The notes below the pieces were generated by a model. The model ran no database searches and was not told the origin of the DNA. It saw only the letters and a list, made by a program, of their open reading frames with translations. Shown here in pieces: positions 1 through 7,247 of a stretch of DNA of 64,000 bases; positions within the stretch are counted from its first letter, which is position 1, and each line of letters begins with the position of its first letter. This stretch comes from SG8-40 sp035528435 (GTDB taxonomy: Bacteria > Pseudomonadota > Gammaproteobacteria > Burkholderiales > Eutrophovitaceae). The stretch is taken from NCBI GenBank assembly GCA_035528435.1, contig DATKYN010000062.1, forward strand, positions 1-64,000. The letters are read 5' to 3'. A program made the translations under genes and the position numbers.

Positions 1-401
1 TAGCCAAGAAGCCGGCACGTAAGGCAGCAGCCAAGAAACGCGTAGCCAAGAAGCCGGCACGCAAGGCAGCAGCCAAGAAGAAGCCGGCACGCAAGGCAGC
101 AGCCAAGAAACGCGTAGCCAAGAAGCCGGCACGCAAGGCAGCAGCCAAGAAGAAGCCGGCACGCAAGGCAGCAGCCAAGAAGAAGCCGGTACGCAAGGCG
201 GCTGCCAAGAAGAAGGTAGCCAAGAAGCCGGTTAGAAAGGCCGTCGCCAAGAAAAAGCCGGCGAAGAAGGTGGCCAGAAAACCAGCGGCCAAGAGAAAAG
301 CGGCTTCACGCAAGCCCGCTTCGGTCTCTACGGCAGCGCCGAAACCAGTGTCCGCTCCCGCGGCCTGGCCGTTCCCGGTAGCAGGTAACCGGCCGAACTA
401 A
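1..401 (+). CDS. Histone H1-like Lys/Ala-rich DNA-binding protein, C-terminal part
   Basis: The frame is open from base 3 and ends with TAA at 399-401, so only the last 132 residues are in the window. The first 80 or so residues are built of Ala-Lys-Lys-Arg-Val and Lys-Pro-Ala-Arg-Lys-Ala-Ala units, followed by a less regular K/A/P stretch and a hydrophobic end AAWPFPVAGNRPN. Repeats of this kind, with a tail of the AAWPFP type, are typical of betaproteobacterial histone H1-like proteins and resemble the AlgP tail of Pseudomonas. The basic tail is expected to bind DNA non-specifically in the nucleoid. The N-terminal domain lies outside the window, so the exact family cannot be fixed. A hairpin with a T-run follows directly. 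Confidence 0.85.
   Translation, partial: AKKPARKAAAKKRVAKKPARKAAAKKKPARKAAAKKRVAKKPARKAAAKKKPARKAAAKKKPVRKAAAKKKVAKKPVRKAVAKKKPAKKVARKPAAKRKAASRKPASVSTAAPKPVSAPAAWPFPVAGNRPN
3..245 (+). repeat. In-frame tandem repeats of 42 bp and 30 bp
   Basis: The array is a 27-bp partial unit (3-29) and then 42, 30, 42, 30, 30 and 42 bp units starting at 30, 72, 102, 144, 174 and 204. The 42-bp unit encodes AKKRVAKKPARKAA and the 30-bp unit AKKKPARKAA. Units are almost identical in DNA up to 173 and then diverge, which suggests recent unequal exchange or slippage at the 5' side. All units are multiples of three, so copy number can change without breaking the frame. Confidence 0.9.
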
Positions 402-413
402 GCGCTTATGAAT

Positions 414-474
414 TGCTCGCGGGCAGTCTGCGTCCGTGATGGATACCAGTAACTGAGCCGCGAGCATTATTTTT
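414..474 (+). terminator. Hairpin plus T-run after the H1-like gene
   Basis: TGCTCGCGG (414-422) pairs perfectly with CCGCGAGCA (458-466) across a 35-nt loop and is followed at once by TTATTTTT. The stop codon is 13 nt upstream. The long loop is unusual for an intrinsic terminator, but stem and U-tract are right. Confidence 0.6.
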
Positions 475-720
475 GACAACTTTACCCGGTTCTATCGGTT
501 TTTCAGTACAGCCAGAACCAATCGGTGCAGCCGAAGCACCGCTTTTCCCTTTTTCCGGATTGCATTTCTGCCACACGCATCGTTGCATCGGCGCGCTGCT
601 CGTTGAGTCGATCACCACGATCACCGGCAGTTGAATCCAAATCCCTCTTGATGCCGATTCGAGCATATGTAAGGCTTCGCTAGTATTGCCCGTCCGTATT
701 ACTGTGTTTTTGGGGTGACT
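475..720. other. Intergenic region with a second hairpin
   Basis: No convincing gene is seen between the H1-like gene and the DUF302 gene. CGGTGC (523-528) pairs with GCACCG (536-541) around a 7-nt loop and is followed by CTTTTCCCTTTTT, so it could be a second, weak plus-strand terminator. A minus-strand open frame runs through the region but has no ribosome-binding site or recognisable domain. Confidence 0.4.
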
Positions 721-1191
721 ATGCTCAGGTTGCTGATAGCGTTGATTCTTGGTTCTTTCTTGCTGGCGCAGAATGCTGCTGCCGATGGCGCCGTTGTCGT
801 GCGCGCGATTGAGGGTAGCTTCATCGAGATACGCGAGCGTGTGGTGTTCGCGGTTCAGAGCCAGGGATTGGTCGTTGACCATTCATCCAGGGTTGGGGAC
901 ATGCTGGCGCGTACCGGAAAAGATCTTGGAGAAACCACCCGTGTATACGGAGATGCAGAAGTTCTTGAGTTTTGCAGCGCTCTTGTTTCGCGCAGGATGG
1001 TAGAGGCGGATCCCCAGTTACTCGCATTTTGTCCTTACGGTATTGCCGTCTACACGCTTCCGGGAAAACCGGACACTACTTATGTGTCCTACCGCCGTTT
1101 GGTCACGAATCTGGTTTTGCCCGGGCAAAGAGATGTACTGCAACGGGTTGAAGCATTGCTTGAAGCCATCGTTGATGAAGCCTCCATGTAG
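721..1191 (+). CDS. DUF302 family secreted protein
   Basis: A 156-residue protein. It has a clear signal peptide (residues 1-20, MLRLLIALILGSFLLAQNAA) and then one DUF302-type domain: an alpha/beta segment with FAVQSQGLVVDHSS near residues 44-57, and a conserved FCPYGIAVY strand near residue 102. DUF302 proteins are small periplasmic or cytoplasmic proteins of unknown biochemical role, often near redox or heavy-metal genes. Nothing next to it narrows the role here. ATG at 721 is preferred to GTG at 715 because GGGGTG sits at a good distance from it. A long imperfect hairpin follows 31 nt after the stop. Confidence 0.75.
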   Translation: MLRLLIALILGSFLLAQNAAADGAVVVRAIEGSFIEIRERVVFAVQSQGLVVDHSSRVGDMLARTGKDLGETTRVYGDAEVLEFCSALVSRRMVEADPQLLAFCPYGIAVYTLPGKPDTTYVSYRRLVTNLVLPGQRDVLQRVEALLEAIVDEASM

Positions 1192-1222
1192 CATCATCCC
1201 TGCTATCGTTGGTGACGGCAAT

Positions 1223-1252
1223 GCGTTGAATTGCAATGATGCAATCCAACGC
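1223..1252 (+). terminator. 13-bp-arm inverted repeat after the DUF302 gene
   Basis: GCGTTGAATTGCA (1223-1235) and TGCAATCCAACGC (1240-1252) pair with a single A-C mismatch around an ATGA loop. No T-run follows directly, so it may be a terminator of the poor-U type, an mRNA-stabilising hairpin or a protein-binding site. Confidence 0.4.
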
Positions 1253-1386
1253 CTGAAGTGAACCGCTTTAAAATCGACCAGGGCGTTGGAGTGCGTCGAT
1301 ATCCTGGTGCACGATCTTCTGCACGGAAACTGCCGGGAAGGCGGTGACAGCGCACTCTTCCCGTATGGCTCATTACGGAGATTGTG

Positions 1387-1599
1387 ATGGAGAGACGAAA
1401 AGTCAGCTCAAGCAAGATACGCTCGGTTGGTTATGATGACAGGGGCCGGATCCTTGAAGTTGAGCATACCGATGGATCTGTGTTCCAGTACACAGGCGTG
1501 TCACAGGAGTTGTACCGCAGAATGATGCAGGCACCTTCCATCGTCAGTTATTACCAGGACAGGGTAGAGGAGGAGTTCAGCCGCAAGCGGTTGCGCTGA
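1387..1599 (+). CDS. KTSC domain protein
   Basis: A 70-residue protein that is almost entirely one KTSC domain. It begins with the family hallmark SSSKIRSVGYDDRGRILEVEH (conserved Ser-x-x-Ile and Gly-Tyr-Asp), continues with the short strand VFQYTGVS, and ends with the helix around YRRMMQAPSIVSYYQ. KTSC domains are small, sometimes fused to lysyl-tRNA synthetase-like or nuclease proteins, and are thought to bind nucleic acid; the cellular role of stand-alone copies is unknown. ATG at 1387 is chosen because GGAG lies 6 nt upstream. The gene converges with the next one, with only 3 bp between the two stop codons. Confidence 0.75.
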   Translation: MERRKVSSSKIRSVGYDDRGRILEVEHTDGSVFQYTGVSQELYRRMMQAPSIVSYYQDRVEEEFSRKRLR

Positions 1600-1602
1600 G
1601 TT

Positions 1603-2208
1603 TCAGCAATCGGGCTGCCCCGGCTCTGGCCGTGGCGAGCGGTCGAAACCGAACTTGGTAGGCACCTGTTCGGACATTACCCGGCCGACCGGCAATCGAT
1701 TGCCACCGTAGGCAAGCCAGATTCCGGTCGCGCCGTGCGCAGCACGGCTATCAACGGCTTTCGCCACGGCTTCATCGCCGAGCGCTTGCCCCGCGGCATT
1801 GGTAAACCAGGTGATGATTTCGGTCAGATCACGATCGCACACCGAACCAACCTCGCCACCGGACCCGCGCAAAATCATTGCGCCTTTTTCATCTATCCAT
1901 GCTCCCGCGAGCTCCTTCAGTGTCACACCCGTATGCGTTACGAGGTGGCTGGAGGAGTTATCAGGACGCGTCGCGAAGACAAAAGGCGCGTTAGCCAACG
2001 TCACGAATACGCGCTGCGGACCGTTCTGAAAGAACCAGCGCCCGCGCTCGTCCGAATGGTAGTTCCGGCCAATGAATTCGCTGATGACAGGGTTGCCGAT
2101 CCGCTCATTCTTGATCAGCCAGTTGCCTCGCTCGTCCAGCTCGATCCATCCGAATACGTCGGGGACATCTGGCCATTTGGCCATCGATTTCAATACGATC
2201 TCATCCAT
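1603..2208 (-). CDS. Conserved betaproteobacterial DUF2944/DUF2946-type protein
   Basis: A 201-residue soluble protein without signal peptide. It has the recurrent start MDEIVLKSMAKWPDVPDVFGW, then LDERGNWLIKNERI, then GRNYHSDERGRWFFQNGPQRVFV, and a middle segment TPLAGAWIDEKG-like that reads AGAWIDEKGAMIL here. I recognise this layout from conserved betaproteobacterial proteins annotated with a DUF number in the 2944-2946 range, but cannot say which number without a search. Function unknown. No obvious Shine-Dalgarno precedes the ATG. It ends tail-to-tail with the KTSC gene. Confidence 0.7.
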   Translation of the reverse strand: MDEIVLKSMAKWPDVPDVFGWIELDERGNWLIKNERIGNPVISEFIGRNYHSDERGRWFFQNGPQRVFVTLANAPFVFATRPDNSSSHLVTHTGVTLKELAGAWIDEKGAMILRGSGGEVGSVCDRDLTEIITWFTNAAGQALGDEAVAKAVDSRAAHGATGIWLAYGGNRLPVGRVMSEQVPTKFGFDRSPRPEPGQPDC

Positions 2209-2693
2209 GATCTAGAGGAAATCCGTGCCTTGATCCGTTATCGTAGAGGTCATGTCGTTGTCTGCCAGCCGTTAATGTCTGGCAGGCTGCGACCGCGCCA
2301 GACAATCGCGCCCGGCGAGCGTGTCATCTGTCACGGGGTTACTGGCGGGTGGGGCATGGTTCAACATCATTTAACGATAGTAAGCCCGATCTGTACAAAG
2401 CGAAAGATCCCGGCAGCAGACCGGAACAGAAGTGATTCAGCCGAAAAACTGTCTCTGTTCCGGGATGCGTGTCCTTTATCCAAGCCAGGGAATCCCGGGA
2501 AACCTGTTCTGGTGCTGCGCTTGCTGGACAATCGCACACTGGCCCCGAAATGCGGGAGAGGCTGCGGTGGGCTACAGGCGATGATGGGTATATTCCGGCG
2601 CAAGATCGCGCAGTTGACACAAGTGGGTCGTGTTTTCTGTAACATCCATCCGGAGGCATCGCGCATTCGCTTCGCGCCGGATACTGGGAGGAG
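2209..2693. other. 485-bp intergenic region with an inverted repeat
   Basis: This is the shared upstream region of the minus-strand DUF gene and the plus-strand GST gene. CTGCCAG (2262-2268) and CTGGCAG (2279-2285) form a perfect 7-bp inverted repeat with a 10-nt spacer, compatible with an operator. ATCCGG (2648-2653) and CCGGAT (2677-2682) can close a hairpin just before the GST ribosome-binding site. A plus-strand frame crosses the whole region but reads as the complement of the DUF gene and has no domain. Confidence 0.4.
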
Positions 2694-3347
2694 ATGGATT
2701 TGATTACTTTTTACTATGGCTCGGGGTCGCCTTTTGCGTGGCGGGTATGGCTGGCCCTTGAGCACAAGAACCTTGCTTATGACCTCAAGGAAATGTCGTT
2801 CAGTAATGGCGATCTGAAGAAGGCTGACTACCTTGGTATCAGCCCAAGGGGAAAGATACCCGCGCTCGAAGACAATGGTTTTTCGTTGTATGAATCGGCA
2901 GCCATTGTCGAGTACCTGGAAGATCAGTATCCGGATAGTGGTGCGTCGTTGTTTCCGGGAGATGCGCGAAGCAAAGCGCGTATCCGGTGTCTGGTGAACG
3001 AGGCCGATGTATATCTTGATGCTGTGAACCGCAGACTGCTACAAGCGGTCTTGTTCACAAAAAAAGAAGATTGGGACGAGGCCCGAATCAGCGCTGGCCG
3101 AATTGCTGTCGCGGCGGAGCTGTCGATTTTTGAAGAACGGCTTTCCGGGGACTATTTCGCCGGGGAAGTCTCCGCTGCCGACTTTACAATTTATCCAATG
3201 ATCGCTCTGCTGTTGCGCATGGATCTGAGAAAGCCCGATCTCGACATGGCTTCTCTTGTCGGTCCGAAGATGTCTGCGTGGATGGAGCGAATCGAGGCCA
3301 TGCCCATACATGCGAAGACCTACCCGCCGCACTGGAAAGCGAAATGA
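2694..3347 (+). CDS. Glutathione S-transferase family protein
   Basis: A 217-residue cytosolic GST. The N-terminal thioredoxin-like domain (residues 1-80) contains YGSGSPFAWRVWLAL at the active-site helix, the cis-proline segment GKIPAL near 55 and ESAAIVEYLED near 66-76. The all-helical C-terminal domain follows, with SAADFTIYPM near 160. GSTs conjugate glutathione to electrophiles or act as peroxidases or isomerases; the substrate cannot be read from sequence. GGGAGGAG directly precedes the ATG. The stop codon overlaps the start of the next gene by 4 nt (ATGA), so the two are probably translated together. Confidence 0.9.
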   Translation: MDLITFYYGSGSPFAWRVWLALEHKNLAYDLKEMSFSNGDLKKADYLGISPRGKIPALEDNGFSLYESAAIVEYLEDQYPDSGASLFPGDARSKARIRCLVNEADVYLDAVNRRLLQAVLFTKKEDWDEARISAGRIAVAAELSIFEERLSGDYFAGEVSAADFTIYPMIALLLRMDLRKPDLDMASLVGPKMSAWMERIEAMPIHAKTYPPHWKAK

Positions 3348-3712
3348 GAATCTGCGTCTCGTTTTCCAGCGGTGAGATATTCGCCCGGCTGGATGATACG
3401 CCTACCACCAGGGCGTTGATGGCGGCTGTCCCTTTCGAATCGAGCGCCAGCACCTGGGGTGAGGAGGTCTATTTTTCGGCTCCGGTATCGGTCAAGCTGG
3501 AATCGGACGCGCGCGAGGTGGTCGAGCCTGGAACAGTGTGCTTCTGGGTTCAGGGAAATTCCCTGGCGCTTCCGTTCGGCCCGACTCCGGCATCGCACGC
3601 GAACGAATGCAGGCTGGTGACACGGGTAAACGTTCTCGGAATGCTCGAAGGCGATGCGCAACAGCTGGCCGCCATCAAGGACGGTGATGCGATCCGGGTG
3701 TCTGCCGCCTGA
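3344..3712 (+). CDS. Cyclophilin-like fold (DUF369/TM1367-type) protein
   Basis: A 122-residue protein. Its pattern is IxVSFSSGEIFARLDDTPTT, AVPFESSASTWGEEVYFS, EPGTVCFWVQGNSLALPFGPTP and a C-terminal DGDAIRV. This matches the small cyclophilin-like barrel family exemplified by TM1367; such proteins have no proven prolyl isomerase activity and the function is unknown. The start ATG at 3344 overlaps the GST stop (ATGA), a typical sign of translational coupling; an in-frame start further upstream would lie inside the GST gene and is less likely. Confidence 0.75.
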   Translation: MRICVSFSSGEIFARLDDTPTTRALMAAVPFESSASTWGEEVYFSAPVSVKLESDAREVVEPGTVCFWVQGNSLALPFGPTPASHANECRLVTRVNVLGMLEGDAQQLAAIKDGDAIRVSAA

Positions 3713-3790
3713 ACACATGGGTTTTTTTGCCGCAGTGTAAACTCTGTATGTTTCCGTGCGACCCAATTATCCAGGCGGCGAATTATTGCG

Positions 3791-3807
3791 CGGGGTAAAA
3801 CACCCCG
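3791..3807 (+). promoter_or_regulatory. Small perfect hairpin upstream of otnK
   Basis: CGGGGT (3791-3796) and ACCCCG (3802-3807) pair around AAAAC. It lies 78 nt after the cyclophilin-like stop and 55 nt before otnK. The following TTATTAATTG is AT-rich but not a true T-run, so it could be a weak terminator or part of the otnK control region. Confidence 0.35.
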
Positions 3808-3861
3808 TTATTAATTGAAACCGGCACAACTTTATCAACTTTTTCTTCAGGACCGCTCTTT

Positions 3862-5124
3862 ATGCCAATGTTGTTAGGCTGTGTTGCCGATGATTTCACA
3901 GGCGCGACCGATCTTGCCAGTACTCTGGTGAAGGCCGGCATGCGAACCGTTCAATTGCTTGGCGTTCCCCGCCGCGAACTCGCGGTGCCTGACAGCGACG
4001 CCATCGTTATCGCGCTCAAGTCCCGCAGTAATGCCGCTGATGAAGCCGTCATGATGTCGCTCGCTGCGCTTGACTGGCTGCGCCAGAATGGAGCCAGGCA
4101 GTACTATTTTAAATATTGCTCGACTTTCGATTCCACGGACAAAGGCAATATCGGTCCGGTGGCCGATGCGATGCTGGACGTGCTCGAGGAAAAGTACACG
4201 GTTTTCAACCCGGCTTTTCCAACCAACAAGCGCACCGTTTTCAAGGGTCATTTGTTCGTTGGTGATGAGTTGCTGTCAGATTCCGGCATGCGCAACCATC
4301 CGCTGAATCCGATGACGGACTCGTCGCTGCCCAGGGTGCTGGCGCGCCAGAGCAAGCATAAGGTTGGCCTGGTCCAGTACGACACGATCGTGCGCGGTTC
4401 TGACGCGGTTCGCGAAGAAATGCAACGTCTGGCCGGGCAAGGGATACGGCACATCATTCTGGACGCTGTTACGGATGAACACCTGATGACACTTGGGGAA
4501 GCTTGTGCTGATCTTCCCCTGATTACCGGCGGCTCCGGTATGGCAATGGGATTGCCGGAGAATTTCCGGCGCCGTGGGGACCTCAAGTCGGAGCGCGCGC
4601 AGGAGTTGCCCACAGTAGAGGGCGCAGCGGTTGTGTTGTCGGGTAGTTGCTCGATTGCCACGCAAGGGCAGGTTGCGCACATGCGTAATGACCACGAAGC
4701 GTTTCAGCTGGATCCGATTGCAATCGCACAAGGGCGGGATGTCGCTGCGGAGGCGATGGATTGGGCACGATCAAGAATCGGCAACAAGCCCGTCTTGATT
4801 TATTCGACCGCCACGCCCGATCAGGTGGGAGCCGTGCAAAGCAAGCTCGGTCGCGAGCATTCCGGGGCGATGGTCGAAGAAACGATGGGCAAAATCGCCA
4901 GGGAACTGGTTGCGGCCGGTGTACGCCGTCTCGTGGTCGCAGGTGGCGAAACATCGGGTGCAGTCGTCAGCGCACTCGGTGTCGAGGGACTGTATATTGG
5001 CCGTGAAATTGATCCGGGCGTGCCCTGGACTTTCTCGATCGGGGAACCGTCTCTTGCACTGGCGCTCAAGTCCGGCAATTTCGGCACCGAAGATTTTTTT
5101 ACCAAAGCGTTCGAGCAACTCTGA
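3862..5124 (+). CDS. otnK: 3-oxo-tetronate kinase
   Basis: A 420-residue member of the four-carbon acid sugar kinase family (DUF1537). The N-terminal domain starts with the diagnostic VADDFTGATD (residues 8-17) and holds the KSRSNAADEA and YYFKYCSTFDST segments. The C-terminal nucleotide-binding domain carries VVAGGETSGAVVSALG near residue 359 and ends with the family's GVPWTF...LALKSGNFG. OtnK phosphorylates 3-oxo-tetronates at the 4-position with ATP, and the product is decarboxylated by OtnC, which is encoded 118 bp downstream. The usual partners, a tetronate dehydrogenase (LtnD type) and the isomerase OtnI, are not next to it. The gene begins at ATG 3862; upstream is AT-rich sequence suitable for a promoter. 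Confidence 0.9.
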   Translation: MPMLLGCVADDFTGATDLASTLVKAGMRTVQLLGVPRRELAVPDSDAIVIALKSRSNAADEAVMMSLAALDWLRQNGARQYYFKYCSTFDSTDKGNIGPVADAMLDVLEEKYTVFNPAFPTNKRTVFKGHLFVGDELLSDSGMRNHPLNPMTDSSLPRVLARQSKHKVGLVQYDTIVRGSDAVREEMQRLAGQGIRHIILDAVTDEHLMTLGEACADLPLITGGSGMAMGLPENFRRRGDLKSERAQELPTVEGAAVVLSGSCSIATQGQVAHMRNDHEAFQLDPIAIAQGRDVAAEAMDWARSRIGNKPVLIYSTATPDQVGAVQSKLGREHSGAMVEETMGKIARELVAAGVRRLVVAGGETSGAVVSALGVEGLYIGREIDPGVPWTFSIGEPSLALALKSGNFGTEDFFTKAFEQL

Positions 5125-5172
5125 TGAATCTAACAGTTGACGCCCGGCGTAGCGGAACCTGGCCCTACGCTC

Positions 5173-5199
5173 GACCTGCTGCTAGCAGCGGACCAGGTC
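5173..5199 (+). promoter_or_regulatory. Nested inverted repeat between otnK and otnC
   Basis: GACCTG (5173-5178) pairs with CAGGTC (5194-5199); within it lies the perfect 12-bp palindrome GCTGCTAGCAGC (5178-5189). The two structures are alternatives. It might be a protein-binding site or an mRNA element that sets the otnK/otnC ratio. Confidence 0.35.
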
Positions 5200-5242
5200 G
5201 TGCCGTGTCGGTGAAACGCGCTGATCCTCTGGTCGCCATCCC

Positions 5243-5878
5243 ATGAGTGAAACCAGGCTTCGAGAACAGATTTGCCTGCTGGGCAAATCGCTTTTTGATC
5301 GCGGGCTGACGGTTGGCAGCTCGGGCAATATCAGCGCTCGTACTGACGATGGGAACTGGTTGATGACGCCCACCAATTCCTGCCTCGGACGGCTTGACCC
5401 GGCGCGCCTGTCCCTCGTTGACGCGCAGGGACATCTGCTAACCGGCGATAAACCGACCAAGGAGTCCTTTCTTCATTTGTCGATGTATGAGCAGCGCCCC
5501 GATGAGGGGGCAGTTGTTCATCTGCACTCAACCCACTCGGTTGCGGTCTCGGTGCTTGCCGATGTCGATAAGGACGCACCAATTCCGCCGATTACTGCTT
5601 ACTATGTAATGAAAATCGGCCGGCTTAAACTGCTTCCCTACTACGCGCCGGGTGATATGTCTTTGGCTAATGCGGTGCGAGAGGTGGCGGCGAAGCACCA
5701 TGTCATCCTGCTTGCCAATCATGGCCCTATCGTCGCGGGTAAAACGCTTGAATCTGCGGTGTACGCCAGCGAAGAGCTGGAAGAAACGGCGAAACTGTTC
5801 CTGATGTTGCGGGGGAACAAGATCAATATCCTAGATTCTGATCAGGTTATGGAACTGCAGGCGAAATGGCCATCGTGA
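5243..5878 (+). CDS. otnC: 3-oxo-tetronate 4-phosphate decarboxylase (class II aldolase family)
   Basis: A 211-residue class II aldolase/adducin protein. It shows LTVGSSGNISART near residue 20-32 (phosphate-binding), the zinc-ligand motif HLHSTHSV near 93-100, and NHGPIVAGKTLESAVYASEELEETA near 157-181 with the third His. The family includes fuculose aldolase and ribulose-phosphate epimerase, but pairing with otnK makes the decarboxylase OtnC the best call: it converts 3-oxo-tetronate 4-phosphate to dihydroxyacetone phosphate and CO2. Length fits OtnC (about 210). Start ATG 5243 is chosen as the only ATG before the conserved region. Confidence 0.88.
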   Translation: MSETRLREQICLLGKSLFDRGLTVGSSGNISARTDDGNWLMTPTNSCLGRLDPARLSLVDAQGHLLTGDKPTKESFLHLSMYEQRPDEGAVVHLHSTHSVAVSVLADVDKDAPIPPITAYYVMKIGRLKLLPYYAPGDMSLANAVREVAAKHHVILLANHGPIVAGKTLESAVYASEELEETAKLFLMLRGNKINILDSDQVMELQAKWPS

Positions 5879-6023
5879 ACGCGCTGCGCGGCTAATCAGG
5901 AACAGAACCGCGTAACAGAAACCCCCGGCCTCGCTAGCGACCGTTGCGGGGAGGAACCCTCGAGAATACCCCGGCTTATGGCCAACATCGCTGTCATCGG
6001 CCAAGTCGAAGGTTGCGGGTGAT

Positions 6024-6251
6024 TCAATCGCGGAACAGTTCCCGGGAGCTTTCCCGGATGCCCTTCCCGATTTTCTTTCCGGCTCGACCGATATCCTTGC
6101 CGGCATTTTTGCCGGCCTTGCCGATCTGCTTTCCAGCCTGTGCGGCATCCTTGCCGAGTTTCCGAATGACGTTATCGTCGGCACGTGCACCGTGTTCGCC
6201 AAGGGTTGCCGTGGCTACCAGAATTAGCAGGACAGGAATGAATCGATTCAT
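6024..6251 (-). CDS. Small secreted basic GK-repeat protein
   Basis: A 75-residue protein with a signal peptide (residues 1-24, ending GARA) and a mature part that is a run of short Gly-Lys units: KLGKDAAQAGKQIGKAG then KNAGKDIGRAGKKIGKGI. The pattern GKxx(A/I)GK repeats about every 7 residues, as in a glycine-rich amphipathic helix, and the mature protein is strongly basic. No family is recognised; it may interact with membrane, DNA or LPS. GAGG lies 8 nt before ATG 6251, supporting expression. It is transcribed divergently from the YiiX-like gene 104 bp away. Confidence 0.6.
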   Translation of the reverse strand: MNRFIPVLLILVATATLGEHGARADDNVIRKLGKDAAQAGKQIGKAGKNAGKDIGRAGKKIGKGIRESSRELFRD

Positions 6252-6355
6252 GTGAAACCTCAGCGTGAGTCCGCGAAATCGAGCGAGAAATGTGCCATTT
6301 TCCGAGCTTTCAAGTTGTTAGAATCGGGCTGTTACGCTGAGAAATAGAGATAACC

Positions 6356-7186
6356 ATGTTCGGGTTCGACATTGCATGCAGTGCGATCGGCAAAGCGCTG
6401 GCCCGCTACTTGTCGAGTCCGATACGCGATTTCAAGCCATTGGCGGTGACGGATGCCGACGTACTACGGCATTCGCTAAGACCCGGTGATGTGTTGTTGG
6501 TCGAAGGTAACACCCGCGTCTCAACAGCAATCAAGTATCTGACGCAATCTACCTGGTCGCATGCGGCCATGTATGTAGGCGTCATTCCTGGCAAAGCTGG
6601 CGGCGGCAATGATCCCAAGGTGCTGATCGAGGCCGATCTTGTAGATGGTATCCGCGCGGTTGCGTTGAGTACCTATTTTGGCTTTCACGTCCGCATTTGC
6701 CGGCCGGTCGGCCTGACGGAGGCGGAAATCCATCAGGTTGTGGAGTTCGTCGCAGCGCGGCTGGGTAATCATTATGATTTGAAGAACGTCATTGATCTTG
6801 CGCGTTATCTGCTTCCCGAACCCCCGGTGCCGACACGCTGGCGTCGTCGAATGCTGGCACTCGGCAGCGGAGAACCAACCCGTGCCATCTGTTCCACGGT
6901 GATTGCCCAGGCGTTTCAATCGATCCGGTATCCGATTCTTCCACTTGCAACCGATGCAACATCTGAATCCGGAGGTGGATTGTCTCAACGGGACGTGACA
7001 TGGGCACGGCGCCATCACAGTCTGTTTACGCCGCGGGACTTCGACATTTCGCCGTATTTCTCGGTGATCAAACCTACGATAGAGGAAAGTTTTGACTTTC
7101 GCTCCATGAAGTGGCTGCGAAGCAGCGCCGAAGAAAGCGCCGACACGTTCGAAACGAAGAACACGCCGACTGAGGGTGACGCGTAG
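6356..7186 (+). CDS. YiiX/permuted papain-like amidase
   Basis: A 276-residue protein of the permuted NlpC/P60-like (YiiX, orthopoxvirus G6R) family. The catalytic His is in TWSHAAMYVG (His69), an acidic residue follows in LIEADLVDG, and the nucleophile is Cys179 in AICSTVIAQAF. RPGDVLLVEGNTRVS near residue 42 is the family's entry strand. Members are thought to cleave amide or thioester bonds in lipids or peptides; substrates are unknown. There is no signal peptide, so it is predicted cytoplasmic or membrane-associated. Its last 5 residues and the leader of the next gene lie close together, which suggests an operon with the propeller protein. Confidence 0.8.
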   Translation: MFGFDIACSAIGKALARYLSSPIRDFKPLAVTDADVLRHSLRPGDVLLVEGNTRVSTAIKYLTQSTWSHAAMYVGVIPGKAGGGNDPKVLIEADLVDGIRAVALSTYFGFHVRICRPVGLTEAEIHQVVEFVAARLGNHYDLKNVIDLARYLLPEPPVPTRWRRRMLALGSGEPTRAICSTVIAQAFQSIRYPILPLATDATSESGGGLSQRDVTWARRHHSLFTPRDFDISPYFSVIKPTIEESFDFRSMKWLRSSAEESADTFETKNTPTEGDA

Positions 7187-7247
7187 AATCAGGTTGTCTC
7201 ATCGGGGATACGGCGAATCGATAATGCACACGAAGAGGGCGGAAACC

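Noticed and set aside
1..245. Regular repeats that could suggest a CRISPR array
   Set aside because: The units are contiguous without spacers and translate in frame as Lys/Ala-rich protein.
406..882. 158-codon minus-strand frame through the H1-like terminator
   Set aside because: It crosses a likely terminator and the DUF302 start, with no family and no ribosome-binding site.
1735..2703. 322-codon plus-strand frame
   Set aside because: It runs opposite the conserved DUF gene and into the GST start, has no domain and no ribosome-binding site. A shadow frame.
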